From NCBI RefSeq assembly GCF_037389425.1, contig NZ_JBBHKR010000045.1:1-37790 (forward strand): DNA of 37,790 bases, written 5' to 3'. The notes beneath the pieces were generated by a model. It did no database searches. It saw only the letters and a list, made by a program, of their open reading frames with translations, and was not told where the DNA came from. The first letter of the stretch is position 1. Each line of letters starts with the position of its first letter. Source of the stretch: Stygiolobus sp037389425 (GTDB lineage: Archaea > Thermoproteota > Thermoprotei_A > Sulfolobales > Sulfolobaceae). This document shows, one piece after another, positions 24,099-31,211 of the stretch. The translations under genes were made by a program, and so were the position numbers.

Positions 24099-24926
24099 TT
24101 AAAGGTTAAGGTACTTTTTAAGTTCTTCGAGTAAATATTGAGCTGCACTCCTACTTATATTCTCCATCATATCTACATCTTGCAAAGTTAGACTACCACT
24201 GAAGTTCTTCTGCATACCAACTATCCTACCATCTCTAGTATATGAGATTGATAACTTCACATCAGCTATACTTTCCTCATCAATGTTCGGATCTACAATA
24301 ATATGGTTTCCTATTTTCGCTGCAGTTACAGTAACAACTGGATAATTAATTGGAATAATATCAGTTTTTTCCTCTCTTATAATACGAACATTCTCTCCCT
24401 CTACCTCTATCTTAGGTAACTTTGTATTATACAACGCGGCTACTGAAGCTAAAGTACAAGCATCAAGTATATTTCCGTCATAGTTAAGTACATAGACGTC
24501 AACCCATGCTGTCCATATTTTTTTACCAGGTATAATCACTAATTTTGATAGATCTACAGCCTTGGAATCCCTTAAACTTCTATCAACTACTCTTGCTAAC
24601 TCAATAGCGTTCTCGTCTGGTGGGCCGGGTTCAAAAGTCTCATAAGCTAATGGTAATAACTCAACGTTAACGACCAAATTACCTTGATTTGGAGTATCTG
24701 GAAATGGTTCCTCTTCTTCTAGTTTTACACCAGCTAAAACAGTAGTGTCACCTAACTTAACTAGAGCCGAGCCCTCAGCTTTTTTTGCATATCCCAAAGT
24801 TATCGAAAGTTTTCTATATTCGTTCAACTTTCTGCCGTCTATCCTGACTCCTCTATCTAATGCTGCTAGTATATTCTCCTTTTTAACAAACGGGACTATA
24901 TTTTGATTAGAAGGTGTAACTGACAT
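24099..24926 (-). CDS. rrp42: Exosome complex component Rrp42
   Basis: RNase PH-fold subunit that alternates with Rrp41 in the hexameric ring of the archaeal exosome. The 275-aa sequence begins with the substrate-binding region RGVRIDGRKLNEYRKL and has VNVELLPLAYETFEPGPPDE. The family is catalytically inactive but completes the active site and RNA-binding surface with Rrp41. ATG preceded by GGAGGAG, 5 nt from the Rrp41 stop. Confidence 0.97.
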   Translation of the reverse strand: MSVTPSNQNIVPFVKKENILAALDRGVRIDGRKLNEYRKLSITLGYAKKAEGSALVKLGDTTVLAGVKLEEEEPFPDTPNQGNLVVNVELLPLAYETFEPGPPDENAIELARVVDRSLRDSKAVDLSKLVIIPGKKIWTAWVDVYVLNYDGNILDACTLASVAALYNTKLPKIEVEGENVRIIREEKTDIIPINYPVVTVTAAKIGNHIIVDPNIDEESIADVKLSISYTRDGRIVGMQKNFSGSLTLQDVDMMENISRSAAQYLLEELKKYLNL

Positions 24927-24931
24927 TTCTT

Positions 24932-25663
24932 TTACTCCTCCTTATATTCTGCGTACTTCTTCCTCAAAGCATCTTTTTGTAAATTATAAATAATATTAAT
25001 CCCTTTTTGAGCAAGCTCAAGACCTTTCCTAAACTCTTCAGGAGTCATATTACCGTTAAGTTGAAGCAAAGCTACTTGTCCTAGAGAGGGAAGCATTGCG
25101 ACAGGCATATCAGCTTCTCCCCACATATCTTCCGGCTCATTAAGATCTAAAACTATTATTCCATCAGCTTTTCCTACTGCCACTCCTGCTATCAAATCCC
25201 TCAAAGGTATACCAGCATCAGCTAAAGCCATCGACGCTGCCATAAGAGACACTAACCTAGTTCCTGCATCTGCCTGCAAGACTTCCATAAAGACATCTAT
25301 AACTGTTCTCGGAAATAATTCAGTTAACACTGTAGACTCTAAAGCCTCTCTTATAACTTTAGATAACTCAATTTCACGTCTACTAGGTGCAGGATTTTTC
25401 CTCTCATCTGTCGAAAAAGGTGTCATATGATATCTTACTCTCAAAGATGCCCTATCTGGCAAAGCTAAATGCCTTGGATGCATCTCCTTTGGTCCATAAA
25501 CCGCCGCTAGTACTTTGGTATTTCCCATTTCAAAAATAGCCGAACCATCTGCGTTTTTCAATACTCCCAATTCTATCTTTATAGGCCTCATTTCGTCAGG
25601 TCTTCTACCGTCAGTCCTTAGCCCATTTTCAAGTATTAGTCTTGGCTTCTGCACTTGCATCAT
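24932..25663 (-). CDS. rrp41: Exosome complex exonuclease Rrp41
   Basis: Catalytic RNase PH-fold subunit that degrades RNA 3' to 5' with phosphate and can also add tails. Markers are NGLRTDGRRPDEMRPIKIEL, RVRYHMTPFSTDERKNPAPS (the RNA- and phosphate-binding arginines) and DLNEPEDMWGEADMPVAML with the catalytic acidic residues. Start placed at the ATG at 25663 (243 aa), preceded by GGTGGGAG with 5-nt spacing; an upstream in-frame GTG at 25675 and a second ATG at 25660 also exist. The first 35 bp overlap the end of Rrp4. Confidence 0.97.
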   Translation of the reverse strand: MMQVQKPRLILENGLRTDGRRPDEMRPIKIELGVLKNADGSAIFEMGNTKVLAAVYGPKEMHPRHLALPDRASLRVRYHMTPFSTDERKNPAPSRREIELSKVIREALESTVLTELFPRTVIDVFMEVLQADAGTRLVSLMAASMALADAGIPLRDLIAGVAVGKADGIIVLDLNEPEDMWGEADMPVAMLPSLGQVALLQLNGNMTPEEFRKGLELAQKGINIIYNLQKDALRKKYAEYKEE

Positions 25664-26384
25664 TTTTACTCCCACCTAATTTCTCTCTCAAATAAGCTCT
25701 TATTCTTTCTGTTAAGCCTTTTATATGCGACTCTGATTGAATGATGTTGATGGCACTTATTGCCGTTTCTTCACTTAAGCTATTTGCACATTTTACGAGA
25801 ATCCTACCATTCTGAGCTACTTGGATATCACAACCAGTCTCTGATGTTAAAACCTCTAACATACTCTTATTTTTACCTATAACTCTTGGTACTTTAGCAG
25901 GAGAGATCTCCACTATAACCCCAGAAGATATTCTACCCAATCCTTTACCTTTAACTGTTAAAACTGGATTAATTGTCCTATCATATGCTTCAACCTTTGC
26001 TAATATATAATCACCTATGTTTAGAAACCTCCTCAGATCTTCTCCTGGTGCTATTGCCCTTCCTAGCAAGGAAGACGCTGGTAAATATGCAGAATAAAAA
26101 GATTTAATATCGACTACCCATCCATATATTTCTATGTCTTCGATCAAACCTATGACTGTATCCCCAATTCTAGGATAATAACGCTGACCCTCAAGAGGTA
26201 TTACCTCGAAAATATTTCCTTCTTTCACGCTGAGAAGTCCCGTAATTGCCGAATAATACTTATTACCTATCTTGTAAAAATAAGGAGACCACGGAACTTG
26301 GAATTCTCCCTCAGCTATCAAATCACCTGGTGTGACAATACTCCTATCTTGATAGAAAATTTTAGAACCTGAATTTTCTACCAT
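25629..26384 (-). CDS. rrp4: Exosome complex RNA-binding subunit Rrp4
   Basis: Cap subunit placed over the entry of the exosome ring. The order is an N-terminal domain (IVTPGDLIAEGEF), an S1 domain (GDTVIGLIEDIEIYGWVVDI and YLPASSLLGRA) and a KH domain with the conserved KVPRVIGKNKSMLEVL. The 251-aa length is usual. ATG after GGTGA, directly abutting the SBDS stop. The C-terminal tail is encoded within the Rrp41 start. Confidence 0.97.
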   Translation of the reverse strand: MVENSGSKIFYQDRSIVTPGDLIAEGEFQVPWSPYFYKIGNKYYSAITGLLSVKEGNIFEVIPLEGQRYYPRIGDTVIGLIEDIEIYGWVVDIKSFYSAYLPASSLLGRAIAPGEDLRRFLNIGDYILAKVEAYDRTINPVLTVKGKGLGRISSGVIVEISPAKVPRVIGKNKSMLEVLTSETGCDIQVAQNGRILVKCANSLSEETAISAINIIQSESHIKGLTERIRAYLREKLGGSKNDASAEAKTNT

Positions 26385-27086
26385 CTATTTCACCTGGACA
26401 ATTTTCACTTCAACCTCTCCTTTAGTTAGAGAATTTAGCTTATCTATAACTTCCTGTTGAGCACCAGCCGGTATCTCTATTTCAGCTACTAATGTCCCAT
26501 CTCCCAACCAATTAGTCTTCTTTACCTCTCCCAAATTATGTAACTGAGACTTAACCTTTGAACTGTATTTAGGATCTACTTTTATCTCAATTAAAGCCTT
26601 AGCTATCTTTATAGGAATTACTTTAGCTATTTCCTTTACAATCTGTAATGCTTGTCCCTCGACGTCCTTATTTGGATCGATTTGAACTTTAGCTTGTTCC
26701 ATAGCCATTTCTATTCTAGTTCTAGGAATTGGTAAATTAGTTTTTGGATCTATCGCGTTCCTAGCTATATAATCTATCACTTGTTTCCTTTTATTCTCTA
26801 GTATTTCCTTTCTTTGTTCTGCCGTTAGCGGTATCTCACCTTTTAGTATTATCTGTTTAGCCACTTCTTCAAAATCAGTAGTACCAAATACTTTCTTTAG
26901 GGAAGAAGGTGATGCTTTCAAACCTTTTTTAACATCTTTATAAATAGTATCTGAAACGACTACGTCAGACAAGCTAACACTCTTCCCATTTCTTAAATCC
27001 ATAGCCTCTTTCGGTCTCACTAATATTTCAAACCTTTCTCCCCCGTGTTCGTATCTAGCAATAACCATTTCCTCCTTTTTCGTCAT
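26385..27086 (-). CDS. SBDS family ribosome maturation protein
   Basis: Homologue of eukaryotic Sdo1/SBDS, which helps release the anti-association factor aIF6 from the large subunit together with an EF-2-like GTPase. The 233-aa protein has the three-domain layout: an N-terminal FYSH-type domain (ARYEHGGERFEILVRP and VVSDTIYKDVKKGLKA), a helical middle (LTAEQRKEILENKRKQVIDY) and a C-terminal ferredoxin-like domain. It lies directly upstream of Rrp4, the usual archaeal arrangement. Confidence 0.96.
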   Translation of the reverse strand: MTKKEEMVIARYEHGGERFEILVRPKEAMDLRNGKSVSLSDVVVSDTIYKDVKKGLKASPSSLKKVFGTTDFEEVAKQIILKGEIPLTAEQRKEILENKRKQVIDYIARNAIDPKTNLPIPRTRIEMAMEQAKVQIDPNKDVEGQALQIVKEIAKVIPIKIAKALIEIKVDPKYSSKVKSQLHNLGEVKKTNWLGDGTLVAEIEIPAGAQQEVIDKLNSLTKGEVEVKIVQVK

Positions 27087-27104
27087 ATATTTTTTAACGC
27101 CCCC

Positions 27105-27833
27105 CTATAACTTCTGTAAAATAGAAGTTCTTTCCTCAACCGACATCTTCCTGAAAATTCCGACATCTGTAGAGGCATAGCCTATTTCTACTGTAGAGGA
27201 AGCTAATTTCTCACCTGGTTTTAATGTAGAAGCTAAAGCCCTGAGTGCTAAAAGTATTGTATCTTCTACTGATAAATCTTCTTTATAATTCTTCTCTAGA
27301 TACTCAGTTGCCACAGAACCTCCTTGTCCAATTGCTACTGCATAATAAGGCATGAACTGTCCGCTAGGCTCTGTCATAAGTAATTTTGGTATTCCCCCTT
27401 TGTCAACTCCGCCAATTATCAGTGCTACACCAAATGGTCTTACTCCACCATGTTGTGTATAGGCTTGCTTTATATCAGCCACAAGTTTGGTCAAATAGTC
27501 AATATTTATAGGCTCGTCATAAATTAACCTATGTTGTAGTGCTTGAGACCTAGCATAGTCAATTAAAATTCTGCCATCTGAAGCTAAACCGGCAAAGCTA
27601 CAACCTACATGATCATCTAGCAGATAAACTTTCTCTATATTGTCAACATCTAATAATTGTGTTGCTTTCTTTTTCTCTGATAATAGTACTACTGCAGACT
27701 TTGTTTTAACTCCCAAAGTAGTCCATCCTTTTCTTACAGCTTCAAATGCATAATCTACTTGGTATAATGAGCCATCTGGAGAGAATATGGTTATGGCTCT
27801 ATCATATCCCATTGCCGCTGGTCCAAATGCCAA
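27105..27833 (-). CDS. psmA: Proteasome subunit alpha
   Basis: Non-catalytic outer-ring subunit of the 20S proteasome. The N-terminal gate sequence GYDRAITIFSPDGSLYQVDYA and the RPFGVALIIGGVD region are diagnostic. The start is a TTG at 27833 with GGGAG 6 nt upstream, giving 242 aa (MAFGPAAMGYD...); the ATG at 27812 would remove part of the conserved N-terminal gate. A C/D box sRNA lies upstream, between this gene and RNase P component 2. Confidence 0.97.
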   Translation of the reverse strand: MAFGPAAMGYDRAITIFSPDGSLYQVDYAFEAVRKGWTTLGVKTKSAVVLLSEKKKATQLLDVDNIEKVYLLDDHVGCSFAGLASDGRILIDYARSQALQHRLIYDEPINIDYLTKLVADIKQAYTQHGGVRPFGVALIIGGVDKGGIPKLLMTEPSGQFMPYYAVAIGQGGSVATEYLEKNYKEDLSVEDTILLALRALASTLKPGEKLASSTVEIGYASTDVGIFRKMSVEERTSILQKL

Positions 27834-27867
27834 TTTTTTCTCCCAATTATGAGTACATACTTTAGGT

Positions 27868-27873
27868 AAAAAA
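27868..27873 (-). terminator. T-tract after the C/D box sRNA
   Basis: Six consecutive T residues on the minus strand, about 8 nt downstream of the D box of the sRNA. Crenarchaeal terminators are usually T-rich without a stem, so this fits the 3' end of the sRNA. It does not exclude read-through into the proteasome alpha gene. Confidence 0.4.
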
Positions 27874-27875
27874 GT

Positions 27876-27935
27876 GTTATTCAGCTCGTCGCGTACACAT
27901 CATTCTTACAGTCTGGGACGGCGTCATCATCTAAT
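27876..27935 (-). ncRNA. C/D box sRNA (2'-O-methylation guide)
   Basis: Read directly from the minus strand in the standard order: C box ATGATGA (27930-27924), 12-nt guide CGCCGTCCCAGA (27923-27912), D' box CTGT (27911-27908), 4-nt spacer AAGA, C' box ATGATGT (27903-27897), 12-nt guide GTACGCGACGAG (27896-27885) and D box CTGA (27884-27881). Two guides of exactly 12 nt and a short D'-C' spacer are the hallmark of archaeal C/D sRNAs that direct 2'-O-methylation with L7Ae, Nop5 and fibrillarin. The C box includes the TGA stop of RNase P component 2. Targets are the rRNA or tRNA complements of the guides (TCTGGGACGGCG and CTCGTCGCGTAC), not identified here. The outer ends are approximate. Confidence 0.85.
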
Positions 27936-28346
27936 ACCTATTAATTTCTTTGCCCTTTTTAAGCTTCCTGTAGTTCTTCTGGGGACTAGTAAAACTTCTT
28001 GCCCGTTGATGCTCTTTACGAGAGGTAGACTAGCGATAACTATTTTGTATCCAGCTCTAGTACTCGATATAACCCCGTAATTTTGGTAAGTTAATATTAC
28101 TTTTGGGTTAGAAATCTCTAGCCAAGCCTTACCTCCTAATTCCTTTACAGCATTACGAATTGCCGATTCTAATTCAGCTTGTGGAAAAGGGGTAGGGATC
28201 ATTTCGAATACGATATATCTTTTCACCTTAACGTTTTTACCAGCCCTCAATTTTTTGAAATATATCACCTTATACCTAACTGAATATAATGTGAGAATGA
28301 CAAGCCAGATAAATATAACGACATCAATAAGTAGTTGTCCTATCAT
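27927..28346 (-). CDS. rnp2: Ribonuclease P protein component 2 (Pop5 family) with N-terminal hydrophobic segment
   Basis: Protein subunit of RNase P. The Pop5 domain spans about residues 40-139: KRYIVFEMIPTPFPQAELES, then AIRNAVKELGGKAWLEISNP and the end LKRAKKLIGIR. The first 25 residues (IGQLLIDVVIFIWLVILTLY) form an unbroken hydrophobic helix followed by positive charge, like a membrane anchor, which Pop5 in eukaryotes and euryarchaea does not have as far as I recall. Start set at the ATG at 28346; a TTG at 28355 is in frame. In-frame GTG codons near residues 28 and 42 could give a soluble form. It overlaps RNase P component 3 by 23 bp. Confidence 0.83.
   Translation of the reverse strand: MIGQLLIDVVIFIWLVILTLYSVRYKVIYFKKLRAGKNVKVKRYIVFEMIPTPFPQAELESAIRNAVKELGGKAWLEISNPKVILTYQNYGVISSTRAGYKIVIASLPLVKSINGQEVLLVPRRTTGSLKRAKKLIGIR
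27954..27963 (-). promoter_or_regulatory. TATA-like box for the C/D box sRNA, inside rnp2
   Basis: The minus strand reads GCTTAAAAAG within the last codons of RNase P component 2. Transcription starting about 26 bp downstream would begin near 27933, a few bases before the C box, exactly where an archaeal C/D sRNA should begin. The box is inside a coding sequence rich in lysine codons, so chance is possible. Confidence 0.4.
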
Positions 28347-28884
28347 AATTACCAATTAGTAATGTAGGGTTATTATAAATCCACTTTAACGCGTCGCTCT
28401 CATTAGCACCCAATGTTACTAAGAGGGAAAATTTAGATAATGGAGACCATATTTCATTAAACTTCGAAGCACACGATGAGAGAATAGGATATTCAATCCA
28501 CTTATTCCACTGGATTACTTTATAGATGACGTCTACCTCTAGGTTTTTTAACTGGATTTCAACCGGTTTCTTGGCTTGTCTTATTAAATTCAAACTACCC
28601 TTCTTACCAATTAGTCCTATGTTTTTTCTGTCTAATATCAAAGCTGCTACTTTGGGAGATTGTAAAGAATACTTAAAAGCCTCAAATGATAGCGGCTTTA
28701 CGAACAAGATTACCTTATTATCTTTAATCTTACGTATATACTTAGCTAACTCCTCTTTAGAACTTAATTCCAAAGAAAGTCTATATCTGGAGTCGTACTT
28801 ATCCTCTGAAAGAACTTCATCGTAGCCCAGTTTTTTGGCATACTCTCTTAATTCAATTGTCTTTACGCAGGTCTCTACTAACAA
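28324..28884 (-). CDS. rnp3: Ribonuclease P protein component 3 (Rpp30 family)
   Basis: TIM-barrel-like RNase P subunit that pairs with Pop5. The 186-aa sequence has ETCVKTIELREYAKKLGYDE at the start, VILFVKPLSFEAFKYSLQS in the middle and PILSSCASKFNEIWSP followed by LLVTLGANESDALKWIYNNP at the end, matching the Rpp30 pattern. The start is a TTG at 28884 inside the end of the DUF54 gene (32-bp overlap). It lies directly upstream of component 2, so the two partners are probably co-translated. Confidence 0.85.
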   Translation of the reverse strand: MLVETCVKTIELREYAKKLGYDEVLSEDKYDSRYRLSLELSSKEELAKYIRKIKDNKVILFVKPLSFEAFKYSLQSPKVAALILDRKNIGLIGKKGSLNLIRQAKKPVEIQLKNLEVDVIYKVIQWNKWIEYPILSSCASKFNEIWSPLSKFSLLVTLGANESDALKWIYNNPTLLIGNYDRTTTY

Positions 28885-29299
28885 GATATTTCAGCTCTTC
28901 AACAATTTCATCTGTATTCCTAAAGTTCTTAAAGGATATTACTAATTTTATAACATCATCCCCGTCTCTTAGGAAAATCTTATTTTCCTCTATAAATCTC
29001 TGCTTATCTATCCTTAAATGTAATTTTCCTTTGTCAGTCCTTGCCTGCAAAGTAGACGCTAATAAAATTAGATCCATCTTGTCTAATGAGTTAAGAATCT
29101 TCTCGAAAACATTTTGAGCCTCTCTTCCTTTCATTTTGTATTCTATAATTTCAATTCTATTGCCGTAGTGACCTTGAACTACGCTATCCTTAACTTCGGC
29201 ATTGTCTAAGCTAAAAAAGTACTCTAATGAGTTAAGTATTTTATTTCTATCTTCTGTTTCGTGACAAAATACAGAAATTGAAACAAAAGCTACCTTCAT
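28853..29299 (-). CDS. DUF54 / COG1325 predicted RNA-binding protein
   Basis: 148-aa archaeal protein related to a ribosomal L5-like RNA-binding domain; the family is regularly found next to L15e and RNase P genes. Recognisable parts are VSISVFCHETEDRNKILNSL at the N terminus and LQARTDKGKLHLRIDKQRF in the C-terminal half. The ATG overlaps the L15e stop (ATGA). No enzymatic motif is seen; the role is inferred from context (RNA processing). Confidence 0.82.
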   Translation of the reverse strand: MKVAFVSISVFCHETEDRNKILNSLEYFFSLDNAEVKDSVVQGHYGNRIEIIEYKMKGREAQNVFEKILNSLDKMDLILLASTLQARTDKGKLHLRIDKQRFIEENKIFLRDGDDVIKLVISFKNFRNTDEIVEELKYLVSRDLRKDN

Positions 29300-29946
29300 T
29301 TCCCAGGTATCTTATTGAAATTCTGTAATCTATAGTACTTTGAAGCTTCGTGTCTTTTCTTTAGTTCTCTCTCTTTCTGTTTCTTCTTCCACTTATGTGA
29401 TATCGTTCCTTTTAACCCTCTACTCTTCCTTAATCCTCTAGCTTTCTTTCCAGCACTTGTTAAACCTCTAAATACCCTCTTCCTATTAGCAGGGTCTTGT
29501 AACCACTTTAAGTTAGGATCAGCCTTAATGACTGGGTGGTTTGGATCGACCATTATTATCTCATAGTATTTATACAAACCGTCCTCTCCGACATAATAAC
29601 TACCTAAGACTTCTAAGTTGGGGAACTTTCTTGCAGCTCTTTCTTCGGCAATCCACCTATACCCCTTAGATGGGGAGTATCCATAAACACCCATTCTTTT
29701 GGGTCTCCTGCCGCTGTTAGGTCTAGGCTTATTTAAACCTCCTCTTCTTACTCTAACTCTGACTACTACAAAACCTTGCTTAGCCTTGTAACCTAAAGCC
29801 CTCGCTCTATTTAATCTAGTCGGCTTCTCTACTCTTACAATAGCTTCATCTCTTCTCCATTCTATTAACCTTTTCCTCAGCACACTCTTTTTCCACTCCT
29901 CTTTTTGCCATGTCGCTTCTATGTAACTATACATTGATGATGCCAT
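29296..29946 (-). CDS. rpl15e: 50S ribosomal protein L15e (eL15)
   Basis: Archaeal/eukaryotic-specific large-subunit protein, 216 aa. The conserved core runs from RLNRARALGYKAKQGFVVVR through RRPKRMGVYGYSPSKGYRWI to YYVGEDGLYKYYEIIMVDP, ending with a basic tail. Start placed at the ATG at 29946 (MASSMYSYIEATW), matching the family; GTG at 29961 is in frame. A TATA-like box at about 29975-29983 suggests a very short leader. It is the first gene of the RNA-processing operon. Confidence 0.96.
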   Translation of the reverse strand: MASSMYSYIEATWQKEEWKKSVLRKRLIEWRRDEAIVRVEKPTRLNRARALGYKAKQGFVVVRVRVRRGGLNKPRPNSGRRPKRMGVYGYSPSKGYRWIAEERAARKFPNLEVLGSYYVGEDGLYKYYEIIMVDPNHPVIKADPNLKWLQDPANRKRVFRGLTSAGKKARGLRKSRGLKGTISHKWKKKQKERELKKRHEASKYYRLQNFNKIPGK

Positions 29947-29973
29947 AATTCTTCTACTCACTTAATTAACAAC

Positions 29974-29984
29974 TAATTAATAAA
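29974..29984. promoter_or_regulatory. Shared TATA-like region between L15e and the YchF-type GTPase
   Basis: The 62-bp divergent gap has one dense AT block (TAATTAATAAA). Read on the plus strand its centre is about 29 bp before the GTPase ATG at 30009, compatible with a leaderless mRNA. Read on the minus strand it is about 33 bp before the L15e ATG at 29946. The two divergent genes may therefore share or overlap core promoter elements. A neighbouring TTAATTAA is an alternative for L15e. Confidence 0.4.
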
Positions 29985-30008
29985 CTCATTTGTCCGATAA
30001 TATCTTGA

Positions 30009-31211
30009 ATGATAACTGTAGGACTGATAGGAAAAACGAACGTAGGGAAAAGTACATTTTTTGCTGCTGCAACTATGTTAGATGTAGAGATAGCTAATAG
30101 ACCTTTCGTAACTATTGAACCTAATGTGGGTGTTGCATACGTAAAACAACTCTGTGTACATAAAGAGTTTAATGTTAAATGTAACCCCAGAAATTCAATA
30201 TGCATCAACGATTATCGCTTTATTCCAGTTAAACTAGTAGATGTGGCAGGATTAATTCCAGGTGCCCATGAGGGAAGAGGTTTAGGAAATAAATTCCTTG
30301 ATGAGTTAAGAAAAGCTGACGTGTTAATTCATGTAGTAGATGCTAGCGGAAGTACAAATGAAGAAGGAATTCCAGTAAAACCGGGTATAAGGGATCCTGA
30401 AGAAGATATAAGTTTCATAGAAAAAGAAATTGAGGAATGGTTCTTTTCTATTATATCTAAAGATTGGCAAAAGTTTGCAAGAACCGTCGATCTCACTAAC
30501 AGAGATCCCGTGGACGAGCTTTTATCTAAGCTCTCAGGGCTATCAATTAACAAATATCACATTATAGAAACACTCAGAGAAACAAAGTTAGAAAATCTAA
30601 AATTAATGCAATGGAGCGAAGAAGATCTCAGAAATTTTAGCAAAAAACTTAGGAAAATTTCTAAACCTATTATCATAGCAGCAAATAAGTCAGATATACC
30701 AGAAGCAAAACAATTTATCCAAAAACTTACTAAAAAATACAAGTGGGTAATACCAACTAGTGCAGAGGCAGAATTAGCTCTAAGAAAAGCTGCTAAGAGC
30801 GGCTTGATAGAATATATCCCAGGTGAAAGAGACTTTAAGGTGCTAAAACAACTCCCTCAAAAACAGAGAGACGCATTAGATTATATAAAGAAAAACGTTT
30901 TAGAAGAGTACGGGAGCACCGGAGTTCAGCAGGCGATAAACTCAGCTGTATTTGATGCTCTGGGAATGATAGTGGTTTATCCCGTAGAGGACGAGAAAAA
31001 GTTGACAGACCATAATGGTAACGTACTTCCGGACGCGATATTAATACGAAAAGGATCCACGCCGAAAGATTTAGCTCAAGAAATACACTCTGAGCTTGCT
31101 AAAGGTTTTCTCTATGCAATAAATGTTAGAAACAAAATGAGAGTAGGAGATGATTATAAGTTACAAAATAACGATATAATAAAAATAGTTTCATCTACTG
31201 CTAAGCCCTGA
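30009..31211 (+). CDS. Obg/YchF-family GTP-binding protein
   Basis: P-loop NTPase of the OLA1/YchF branch, 400 aa, thought to act in translation or stress. G1 is GLIGKTNVGKST (residues 5-16), the switch region VTIEPNVGVAYV follows, G3 is DVAGL (78-82), the G4-like motif is NKSD (226-229) and a TSAEAE element lies near 250. A C-terminal TGS domain ends with PKDLAQEIHSELAKGFLYAI. The archaeal form lacks the coiled-coil hairpin of bacterial YchF. Nucleotide preference (ATP or GTP) cannot be decided from sequence. The gene ends overlapping the convergent nucleotidylyltransferase by 11 bp. Confidence 0.92.
   Translation: MITVGLIGKTNVGKSTFFAAATMLDVEIANRPFVTIEPNVGVAYVKQLCVHKEFNVKCNPRNSICINDYRFIPVKLVDVAGLIPGAHEGRGLGNKFLDELRKADVLIHVVDASGSTNEEGIPVKPGIRDPEEDISFIEKEIEEWFFSIISKDWQKFARTVDLTNRDPVDELLSKLSGLSINKYHIIETLRETKLENLKLMQWSEEDLRNFSKKLRKISKPIIIAANKSDIPEAKQFIQKLTKKYKWVIPTSAEAELALRKAAKSGLIEYIPGERDFKVLKQLPQKQRDALDYIKKNVLEEYGSTGVQQAINSAVFDALGMIVVYPVEDEKKLTDHNGNVLPDAILIRKGSTPKDLAQEIHSELAKGFLYAINVRNKMRVGDDYKLQNNDIIKIVSSTAKP

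Noticed and set aside
24200..24275. TTGATGA then CTGA at 11-nt spacing on the minus strand inside rrp42.
   Set aside because: Only one half of a C/D arrangement is present and the region is well-conserved coding sequence.
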